A stretch of 64,000 nt of DNA from Tubiluchus corallicola (Eukaryota; Priapulida; Priapulimorpha; Priapulimorphida; Tubiluchidae): positions 1-64,000 of the forward strand of contig JAQGDQ010000190.1 in the NCBI GenBank assembly GCA_030141605.1. Reading direction: 5' to 3'. Under the pieces are notes generated by a model. The model did no database searches, was not told the DNA's origin, and saw only the letters and a program-made list of their open reading frames with translations. Made by a program: the position numbers and the translations under genes. Below, piece by piece: positions 1 through 18,139 of this stretch (positions are counted from its first letter, which is position 1; each line of letters begins with the position of its first letter).

Positions 1-122
1 AATAGTAATATGTTAATTATAATTTTCGTCGCACATTGAAATGTTCTGGAACTAATAATTTAGTGTGACATCTATTATAAATTCTGAAAACAGACAACCT
101 ATTATTATGTTTTGGGTGAAGA

Positions 123-803
123 CAGATTAGTGCCATTTGCAGTGACGTCTGCTGTACAGATTAGTGCCATTTGCAGTGACGTCAGCAGTACAGATTAGTG
201 CCATTTGCAGTGACGTCAGCAGTACAGATTAGTGCCATTTGCAGTGACGTCAGCAGTACAGATTAGTGCCATTTGCAGTGACGTCAGCTGTACAGATTAG
301 TGCCATTTGCAGTGACGTCAGCAGTACAGATTAGTGTCATTTACAGTGACGTCAGCAGTACAGATTATTGCCATTTGCAGTGACGTCATCAGTACAGATT
401 AGTGCCATTTGCAGTGACGTCAGCTGTACAGATTAGTGCCATTTGCAGTGACGTCAGCAGTACAAATTAGTGTCATTTACAGTGACGTCAGCAGTACAGA
501 TTATTGCCATTTGCAGTGACGTCAGCTGCACAGGTTAGTGCCATTTGCAGTAACGTCAACAGTACAGATTAGTGCCATTTGCAGTGACGTCAACAGTACA
601 GATTAGTGTCATTTACAGTGACGTCAGCAGTACAGATTAGTACCTTTTGCAGTGACGTCAGCAGTACAGATTAGTACCTTTTGCAGTGACGTCAACAGTA
701 CAGATTAGTGCCATTTGCAGTGACGTCAGCAGTACATATTAGTGCCATTTGCAGTGACGTCAGCAGTACATATTAGTGCCATTTGCAGTAACGTCAGCAG
801 CAC
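123..803. repeat. 34-bp minisatellite with CRE-like TGACGTCA in most units
   Basis: About 20 head-to-tail copies of a 34-bp unit (core GTGCCATTTGCAGTGACGTC). By eye about 17 units contain the perfect 8-bp palindrome TGACGTCA, the consensus for CREB/ATF bZIP factors; variants read TGACGTCT or TAACGTCA. The array lies about 0.8-1.5 kb upstream of the peroxiredoxin start codon. Any regulatory role is inference; the sequence shows only the repeats. Confidence 0.9.
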
Positions 804-1007
804 AAGTTTCCATTTTTTTGCTGTTCAAATTTTATCTGACATGAACTTAAATACCTAAAATGGTTCGGAAGTGGTGCTGACAAGTCAACGGCTTAGCTGT
901 GTCTAGGTTTTTTACTAGATTAATTGCTGTGTTTACCTGTCTTGAGAAGAAGATTTCTTTTATTTTAAAATATGCCTGCACAATGTTTACAATAGACATA
1001 ACGTGCG

Positions 1008-1164
1008 TATGACGATAATGATAATGATGATATGATGATGATGATGGTATGATGATGATGTTGATAATGATGATGATGATATGATGATGATGTTGATAAT
1101 GATGATGATGATGTGATGATGATGATGGTATGATGATGATGATGATGATATGATGATGATGATA

Positions 1165-1224
<60 letters not shown>

Positions 1225-1316
1225 GTCATGATGATATGATGATGATAATGATGATGATGATGATAATGATGGTATGATGATGATGATATGATGATGATGA
1301 TGATAATGATGATATT
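1008..1316. repeat. ATG/TGA trinucleotide microsatellite
   Basis: Imperfect ATG trinucleotide run with occasional ATA and GGT interruptions. Both strands appear open over short stretches, but only as low-complexity Met/Ile/Ser/His runs, so this is not coding. Confidence 0.9.
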
Positions 1317-1587
1317 ACGTTGTACTATGCTCCGTTTTCATTCCTATTCAAATTTCCAAGAGAAATTAAGCGCATAAGGAAAACCAAACGATGTCCATTC
1401 ATTTGTGTGGAAGTCCTCTGGTTCACTGTAGAATTGTTATTGACAAAACACAAAGAATAGATCAAGTCGTGCGTTGCGTGCAGACAGAGTGATTTCAGGT
1501 ATAAATTCTATTCAACCCGCATTTTCTTCCCAGTATTCTGACTTCCAACATTTGATCAGTTGATTCAGAATTTTCAGGTGACGAGAA

Positions 1588-9724
<8,137 letters not shown>

Positions 9725-10160
9725 AATTCCCACATTCTTGAAGAATGTCCGTCCGATATTCCGAGTTCGTCCATCTTAGTAATTTGATTGTTCGAGAGCT
9801 ACAATTCGAACACGTGATCGAACATGTTTTAAGCATATGTTTTTACTGTTTACCATTTCTTTATTGTTTACAATCTGTATTTCTGGTGAGTTTTTTCACA
9901 TTTTTCAATTTCTATGAACTAAATTGACTAGTGTCAAAAGCTGTCTGTGTGTTCTTGTTAAAGTGCTAAGCAGGTGAAAAAGTGAAAAGCTTAAACCCCC
10001 TTAAATTAACGTTGGCAGGTGGAGCGACCAGTTGGGAATGTGATTATGACTGAGTCGTCGTACATTATAAATACCTCATATGCGCAGACAGAGATTGTTA
10101 ACCTGATTAAAGAATAATCCTTGAAGTGTAAAACCGAAAGCCTGTTTTTCTTTTGTACAA
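9725..10160 (+). other. PRDX: Peroxiredoxin 3' flank, probable 3' UTR
   Basis: Non-coding sequence between the peroxiredoxin stop and the following minisatellite. I see no clear AATAAA signal and no further exon. Confidence 0.5.
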
Positions 10161-11872
10161 CAAACAGACAAAGCAATTGTATTAGAATATGGCACCCATT
10201 GTTTGCCATACAACAGACAAAGCAATTGTATTAGAACATGGCACCCATTGTTTGCCATACAACAGACAAAGCAATTGTATTAGAACATGGCACCCATTGT
10301 TTGCCATACAACAGACAATAGTGATCGTATTAGAATATGGCACCCATTGTTTGCTATACAACAGACAATAGTGATCGTATTAGAATATGGCACCCATTGT
10401 TTGCCATAGAACAGACAATAGTGATTGTATTAGAATATGGCACCCATTGTTTGCCATACAACAACAATAGCGATTGTATAAGAATATGGCACCCATTGTT
10501 TGCCATACAACAGACAATAGTGATTGTATAAGAATATGGCACCCATTGTTTGCCATAGAACAGACTATAACGATTGTATAAGAATATGGCACCCATTGTT
10601 TGCCATACAACAGCGATTGTATTAGAACATGACACCCATTGTTTGCCATACAACAGACAATAACGATTGTATTAGAACATGGCACCCATTGTTTGCCATA
10701 CAACAGACAACAGCAATTGTATTAGAACATGACACCCATTGTTTGCCATACAACAGACAATAGCGATTGTATTAGAACATGGCACCCATTGTTTGCTACA
10801 CTACAGACAATAGTGATTGTATTAGAATGTGGCACCCATTGTTTGCCATACAACAGACAATAGTGATTGTATTAGAATATAACACCCATTGTTTGCCATA
10901 CAACAGACAATAGTGATTGTATAAGAATATGGCACCCATTGTTTGCCATAGAACAGACTATAGCAATTGTATAAGAATATGGCACCCATTGTTTGCCATA
11001 CAACAGCGATTGTATTAGAACATGACACCCATTGTTTGCCATACAACAGACAATAACGATTGTATTAGAACATGGCACCCATTGTTTGCCATACAACAGA
11101 CAACAGCGATTGTATAAGAATATGGCACCCATTGTTTGCCATACAACAGACAATAACGATTGTATTAGAACATGGCACCCATTGTTTGCCATACAACAGA
11201 CAACAGCAATTGTATTAGAACATGACACCCATTGTTTGCCATACAACAGACAATAGCGATTGTATTAGAACATGGCACCCATTGTTTGCTACACTACAGA
11301 CAATAGTGATTGTATTAGAATGTGGCACCCATTGTTTGCCATACAACAGACAATAGTGATTGTATTAGAATATAACACCCATTGTTTGCCATACAACAGC
11401 GATTGTATTAGAACATGACACCCATTGTTTGCCATACAACAGACAATAACGATTGTATTAGAACATGGCACCCATTGTTTGCCATACAACAGACAACAGC
11501 GATTGTATTAGAACATGACACCCATTGTTTGCCATACAACAGACAATAGCGATTGTATTAGAACATGGCACCCATTGTTTGCTACACTACAGACAATAGT
11601 GATTGTATTAGAATGTGGCACCCATTGTTTGCCATACAACAGACAATAGTGATTGTATTAGAACATGGCACCCATTGTTTGCTACACTACAGACAATAGT
11701 GATTGTATTAGAATGTGGCACCCATTGTTTGCCATACAACAGACAATAGTGATTGTATAAGAATATAACACCCATTGTTTGCCATACAACAGACAATAAC
11801 GATTGTGTTAGAATATAGCACCCATTGTTTGCCATACAACAGACAATAGCGATTGTATAATCGATTGCCATA
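10161..11872. repeat. Approximately 50-bp minisatellite with higher-order structure
   Basis: About 34 copies of a 48-51 bp unit containing GGCACCCATTGTTTGCCATA. Variant units (for example the one with GTTTGCTACACTACAG, near 10,797, 11,289, 11,583 and 11,680) recur in blocks, so multi-unit segments have been duplicated. The minus-strand frame repeats YGKQWVPYSNTI or MANNGCHILIQ, with no sign of a real protein. Confidence 0.95.
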
Positions 11873-12647
11873 GGAGAGACTGTACAAAATGTATTACAAC
11901 CAACCAACAAGGCATCCATTGTTGTCTTCACTTTTCTGCACAAGCCTAACAATCTCTCTCTGTGCACACTTGGCATTTAATTCTATGCAAAGTCATTGAC
12001 TTTCTGTTACTCATTTTTGATTTACTGTCCAATCAAGCGACTGTGTTTTTATTAGATTAATGTCGTGGTGACATAACTGTTGTAACTGAATCAAATGCAG
12101 GTACTCAGCTGAATTTTTCTAAACCTAATAATGATGCTTTATTTGACTTATTTTCTTGTTCATATGCAGGTTGGTTGATGTTAGATAATGTAATCGGTGT
12201 TCAGTGTTGATTGTTTGTAAGGTGTATAAAACTCTGCATCTAAATAACACAAATAAACAAACAAATGTAATAGTAATAATAATTATAGATGTATTATCAA
12301 ATTTTCATTGATATCAGTGAGATTATTTACACCTCTATAATTTTATCTACAGCACACTGCTGTTAAATAGGAAATTAGTGTTGCATTCATGCAGGTTTCC
12401 ATAGAAACAAAACATAAAGCTCTATTTGAAATCTCAATAAAATTTCTAAATAACTGATGCATAATTACAAATCAATTATCAGCGTTCAGCAGAAAATTTT
12501 CCTAACAAATAATCACATAGAAGCCGCTGAACTTGTTCAATAATCTCACAGTACTCAACAATCACCATGCTGTCTTTCAATAATCAATTAATCACTCAAC
12601 AATTGCTTGTCAGACACTCTACAATGAGTCGTTATAATCACAATTAT
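11873..12647. other. Non-coding stretch between minisatellites
   Basis: AT-rich sequence with no recognisable exon, RNA gene or element. It contains a short AATAATAATAATTAT run near 12,270. Confidence 0.5.
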
Positions 12648-13919
12648 TCAGTAAATACTCAACAATCGTTCAGCAATCACTAAACAATCATTCAGTAATC
12701 ACTCAAGAATTGCTCAGTAATCACTCAACAATCATTCAGTAATCACTCAACAACAGTTCTGTAATCACTCAACAACAGTTCTGTAATCACTCAACAATAG
12801 TTCAGTAATCATTCAACAATCATTCAGTAATCACACAAGAATCCTTCAGTAATCACTCAACAATCATTCAGTAATCACTCAACAATCATTCAGTAATCAC
12901 TCAACAATCATTCAGTAATCACTCAACAATAATCCAATAATCACTCAACAATCATTCAGTAATCACCCAACAATCGTTCAGTAATCACTCAACAATCATT
13001 CAGTAATCACTCAACAATCATCCAATAATCACTCAACAATCATTCAGTAATCACTCAACAAACATTCAGTAAACACACAACAATCATTCAGTAATCACCC
13101 AACAATCATTCAGTAATCACCCAACAATCGTTCAGTAATCACTCAACAACAGTTCTGTAATCACTCAACAATAGTTCAGTAATCATTCAACAATCATTCA
13201 GTAATCACTCAACAATCATTCAGTAATCACTCAACAATCATTCAGTAATCACTCAACAATCATTCAGTAATCACTCAACAATCATTCAGTAAACACTCAA
13301 CAATCATTCAGTAATCACTCAACAATCATTCAGTAATCACTCAACAACAGTTCTGTAATCACTCAACAATAGTTCAGTAATCATTCAACAATCATTCAGT
13401 AATCACTCAACAATCATTCAGTAATCACTCAACAATCATTCAGTAATCACTCAACAATCATTCAGTAATCACTCAACAATCATTCAGTAAACACCCAACA
13501 ATCATTCAGTAATCACTCAACAATCATTCAGTAATCACTCAACAACAGTTCAGTAATCACTCAACAATCATTCAGTAATCACTCAACAATCATTCAGTAA
13601 TCACTCAACAATCATTCAGTAATCACACAACAATCATTCAGTAATCACTCAACAATCATTCAGTAATCACTCAACAATCATTCAGTAATCACTCAACAAT
13701 CATTCAGTAATCACTCAACAATCATTCAGTAATCACTCAACAATCAATCAGTAATCACTCAACAATCATTCAGTAATCATTCAACAATCATTCAGTAATC
13801 ACTCAACAATCATTCAGTAATCACTCAACAATCATTCAGTAATCACTCAACAATCAATCAGTAATCACTCAACAATCAATCAGTAATCACTCAACAAATC
13901 ATTCAGTAATCAATCAACA
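12648..13919. repeat. 22-bp minisatellite
   Basis: More than 50 copies of CAACAATCATTCAGTAATCA plus CT, with variant units (ACAGTTCTGTAATCACTC, AATCAATCAGTAATC) that recur as blocks near 12,760, 13,150 and 13,345. Units degenerate toward the left edge. Confidence 0.95.
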
Positions 13920-14624
13920 GCAGAATATATTTTAAAACAGAAAAGTCTTTTTGGCATTTTAGCATGGGCTAAAAAACTAATGCAACAGCATCTGCTAATT
14001 AACATTCAAACAGGTGAAGATAAAACCAAAACAGGAGGTAAAACACAGGTAACACAATGTGGCACAAGAACACATCTCAGACCTGCATCACATTTAATTT
14101 ATTGGAACTAACATCAATTAGCACAAAATAACTTTACAATATCGGCTAACCAAGCATTCCTAACAAATCACTAAAAAGCAGTCACGTTGCAGCCATACAC
14201 TAACTCTAAACTACAACGATTTACGGCGAGAACTATAACTGTTCTAAGGTAAACATAATTTTGAAATTTACTCATTATTTCCTAATGTAATGAATGTTTC
14301 TTGAATGTCAATACAACTATGTGAGAATTAATGCCCTGCCACATCTAAAGTGCTCATAACAAAGAAAGTCTCAAAATGTCATAATCAATAGAAGACATAA
14401 TAAAAAACTTTTAAATAAAAAATATCATTCAGTCCACAAGAGATTGCAAGAATTTTTTACATTACGTAGGAAAGGGTATTGGCCATACACATGTACTCTG
14501 GAAAACAAAATTTCTGGAGTAAAACTATTGAGAATTTTTGGAAATTTTTACAATTACAATTATATTGATTTCAGCGCACAAACAATTTAACGTGGAAATG
14601 AAAATATACTTAACCAAGTAATAC
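13920..14624. other. Non-coding stretch left of the minus-strand KIF1 exons
   Basis: No exon or element recognised. It lies downstream of the last minus-strand KIF1 exon, so in that gene's direction it is intron sequence. Confidence 0.4.
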
Positions 14625-15629
14625 CTGAGTTTCTCTAACGACCAGTAATGAGTGGCTCCATTTTTCGTATCTTGAACTTCAACAGCTACAATGGTCTTAG
14701 GATACGGTCGTTCGCTAGATGTGTATCCAGGCGGTAGCAAATCTGGTGGTAATGGTGAATAGAGTGTGTCTGTTAACAACACAAACTGAAACTGCACCTG
14801 GAAATACGAATTTGGATAAAGTATTTGCACAAAAAATGCTCTCACTCAGACAATTAAGAGAACGACAGGCAATAGTGACAATACCAAATCTCAAAATAGA
14901 TGAAAATGCGATGAAACAAGAATACGGCATTCATTGTTTTCAGGTAGTAGTCAATATCTATAACTAGGTATGAGAAACAGCATATTCTGAGCAGTTAATA
15001 CTATAAAGCACTAAATCGTTGTACATTGTTATCCATTTTACTAGATTAGTTCTCATAACTACCCGTATTTTTAGACACTACTTTTTATGTTATGACTCAA
15101 CGACAATATTTTATTCCTGCTATAATTGTTACGCTACCTTTTTCTTCATTTCAACACTAATTGCATTCGCTTCCTTCAAGAATATTGCATTACCCCATAA
15201 ATCGTCCTGCAAAATACGAAGTAGTTGCTAGAACTATTCATACCTTTATTTATATAAGCACATTTGCATGACACATTCTATAATTCAATAGGTACTAAGA
15301 GACCAGCTTATAAAGATACATCAAAAATGATTTTTAAACAAAAAATAGCATAGCAGATTTCTTACTGATCATTTTTTCTTTACATTGGGTCTGGCCCAGA
15401 AAATGACATTTATAGCAAGTCAACTACAGTAACATACAATAACACAAAAATGAATCACTAAAACAACTGAAAGCAGTTAAACTTTACAAACACATTATGA
15501 ACAGTCAAATATGTTTTATAAACACTCAAAAAGACGGACTAACCCGTAATGAAGTAAACTGGTGGTATTTCCACTTTGTAAAAGCCCAGGCACACAATTC
15601 ATACTGTCGTTCAGTCCACGTACATGGTT
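14625..15629 (-). CDS. KIF1: KIF1/UNC-104 kinesin, three internal exons on the minus strand
   Basis: Three exons read in gene order from right to left: 15629-15544 ([11 protein letters not shown], then [16 protein letters not shown]), 15206-15138 ([20 protein letters not shown]) and 14797-14625 ([20 protein letters not shown], then [24 protein letters not shown]). These match consecutive KIF1A/KIF1B residues just before the RLELMREMY segment. Each has AG/GT borders and the phases fit. The last exon ends in two bases (AG) that would complete Arg with the first base of either exon at 17193 or 17735. Those exons, however, lie on the opposite strand. Motor, FHA and coiled-coil exons that should precede these are not found between 15,630 and 17,190 on either strand. 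Confidence 0.88.
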
Positions 15630-17192
15630 CTGCAATAAGTGATGCTTTTTAATATAAATCACAACATCCTAGCTGCAAATTGCAGAGTAGTCTAGAGTTC
15701 AGATGCTCAATAACTAGCAAATTTACATGTGATTTGTGCGGATGCATCACTAGCAGCATTAGACAAACATAGCTGAAGCTTTCTCTAAATGGTACCAGAA
15801 CTGAGGTTATACACCTTTTTTCTAAATTTAAAGGCACTACAGTCGATTTTATTATGCAAATGAAAAGTAGGGGATCAGACGATACATCCATCATTGCTGT
15901 TTACAACCTCCAACCTATAATTCTGTTTTAAAATATATTCTGCTCAAGGACAAAAAATTTCTTTCATCAGGAACTTTTAATAGACAATTAAACTAGTCAA
16001 TTTAGTCAAACTATCGTATATCAGTAACTAGGCAATTGACTAGTCACTTCTTTTTATATCTTAGGAACAAAAGCTTGATTTTGTATTGGATCATTGCTAT
16101 CGCTTTATTTTATGGAATGTAAAGTGACCAAAAACTTACTGCATAGTAGTTGCTGGAATTAACTAGAATGATATCATAAATTTGGGTGCACTCTACTCCT
16201 AAAAGCAGTGGTTTCTTTTTTTCTAAATAATCTATCAGCAACCAATTATTAATCATTACAACTAACTGCCATTGATATTCCATAATTGGATGTTTAGCTT
16301 TGTTGGGTAGACAATTAAAAATTGGCTTTATTTACAACACTTTTCTTTTTAGCATAATTAACTAAGACATTAATAATGCATCTGAGGGTAACTGGATGCA
16401 ACTAGCGGCATACAGCACGCCAATAGTTCCGAGCATACCCAGTCGACATAAGCAGCTCAATGATGCAACTCAATGCAACGCAACTCAGTTCCAGTGAGTT
16501 GCTGATGTTCTACTCGCATCATACGGTATCCACCGCATATTAACCTGAGCATTGTTCAACAATGATTGTGGACTGGGCATGTGGTTTGGTCAGAGATTTT
16601 TTAGTTTGTGTTCAGTCAGCCGTTCTCGACCTGAGCAGTGTTGTGACTCCCGGGAACTCGTATCTTCCTAGTTGCTGGAAATCAGTTGCAGTCGACATGA
16701 GCACGTGTGTACAACTGTTTACTGTCAGTTGAAGCGAGTTGCATCTCGTTGTAGCTCGACCTGAGCTTGGGTTTAGGAAAGACACTGTGTTGAATGTCGT
16801 TTTATTGGTTATTGCTTCTCTGCTGCTTACTCGAATGACATAAGTTTTACGAATAATGACATAAGACAAAATTTATGAGGCATGTCTTAATATAATTCAG
16901 CTTTTTGATGTTAGAAGCATTATACTGTAGATAGAGAATGGTTTTTTTTTGCTGTTAAAATGATGTTGGTGTTGTGTTGCTTATTGTTTCCTCGCATTGC
17001 TAGATTTGCACGTTTTTCCTACCTGGTAAAATGGATGCTGATTCTGGTGAAATTTATTCACTGCATTTCATCTTTAGCTTGATTGGTGTAACTCCTTTCT
17101 TATCCTAACACTACATGTAACAAGTTATGCTATCATATGAAACACAATTTAGATGTTTGTTTTGTCTGTCTACATTATGTTTATATGCACAG
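15630..17192. other. Non-coding stretch around the KIF1 strand switch
   Basis: No KIF1 exon recognised on either strand. 16,380-16,800 is noticeably richer in GC and has short repeated blocks (AGTCGACATRAGCA, ATGCAACT), suggesting an unrecognised mobile element. A minus-strand open stretch at about 16,135-16,335 ends at a GTAAGT but I cannot assign it to a family. One side of an inversion or misjoin should lie in this interval. Confidence 0.5.
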
Positions 17193-17333
17193 GCATAGAC
17201 TAGAACTCATGCGTCAAATTTACAATGAGGATTTATCTCCGGATAGCCCAGAAGCAAACGAAGATCCTTTCAAATGTCTTGGTAGCTGCACCACTCAGAA
17301 CTACTTTAACTTTTACAATCTTATTCCTTCCAG
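17193..17333 (+). CDS. KIF1: KIF1 alternative exon a
   Basis: 141-bp exon (47 codons) coding HRLELMRQIYNEDLSPDSPE, then DPFKCLGSCTT and NFYNLIPS. AG acceptor at 17191-17192, GT donor at 17334. It begins in the same phase as the exon at 17735, with a similar first half, but its second half lacks the conserved [14 protein letters not shown] block. Both exons are multiples of three and would join the same neighbours, so alternative or mutually exclusive use is likely. It could also be a decaying duplicate. Confidence 0.7.
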
Positions 17334-17734
17334 GTGTGTTCCTCTTGTTTCTTTGACTGATTTTTTTCTTGTGTTACTGGGATTTGTTCATGAAAGTAGT
17401 GTTTTACTGATTTAGCCTAGACTAGTTTGATATTTTCAGGGTTTACATCTTCTGATGTGCTTATGTAGCTGCAATTATTGTCTGGTCTTCTGTGCTTGAA
17501 TGTTTTTCATATTCCTGTGAAGTCAATAGCTTGTTTTAGAATTGGAGACTGATTGGATCGTTAGTTGACCTAAAAAGTTGCCTACATTATTAGTTAATGT
17601 TGATTTTTATTATTGACTACTGACAAAACAAGAGTGTTATTTTTATTAGAGGGATTTTTTTGTTGTCTTCAAATGTGATGAAAAAGGTTTTTTTCTATTT
17701 TGAAAATTAGTAATGACTTACCGTTACATTTCAG

Positions 17735-17872
17735 ACAAAGACTGGAGTTGATGAGAGAGATGTACAGTAATGAAGCTGAGCTTTCCCCGACTTCTCCGGA
17801 TGCAAACATTGAAAGCATCACCGGTGGAGATCCATTTTATGATCGCTTTCCTTGGTTCAGACTTGTTGGAAG
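17735..17872 (+). CDS. KIF1: KIF1 alternative exon b (canonical form)
   Basis: 138-bp exon (46 codons) coding [20 protein letters not shown], then [16 protein letters not shown], which matches the KIF1A/KIF1B consensus closely. AG acceptor at 17733-17734 and GT donor at 17873. Its first base completes Arg with the minus-strand exon ending at 14625, giving [14 protein letters not shown] as in other KIF1 proteins. It splices in phase to 18140. Confidence 0.9.
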
Positions 17873-18139
17873 GTATAAGAGATCCATTTAATTTGCACTG
17901 TGCTTTGTTTACACAAATTTGTGCACATGCTGGATGTTCTTTTTACGCCTCACAATGTTGCTGATCATTTTACACTGTAATTAGTTCCTAAGCAAAGTAA
18001 TAGACGTAGCTCAGCCTTGCAGTCTTGATTGTTGAAACAATTTTTGTTATAACTTTCGTATATTGCTTATTTTTTATTTTAACTGACTAGTCATATTGAC
18101 ATAAATGTTTTGTATCACCATAGTCTGATCTATCTCTAG

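Noticed and set aside
123-803. CRISPR-like regular repeats
   Set aside because: Units are directly adjacent 34-bp tandem copies with no unique spacers; this is a eukaryotic minisatellite. The same holds for the 50-bp and 22-bp arrays at 10.2-13.9 kb.
10006-11976. Overlapping frames with MANNGCHILIQ or YGKQWVPYSNTI repeats
   Set aside because: They follow the 50-bp minisatellite on both strands and have no unique domain.
14719-14967. Plus-strand 82-codon frame
   Set aside because: It lies antisense over the well-matched KIF1 exon 14797-14625 and has no family likeness.
15544-15629. Frameshift inside the KIF1 [11 protein letters not shown] exon
   Set aside because: A first reading dropped one T of a TTTT run; re-reading the strand gives an intact frame.
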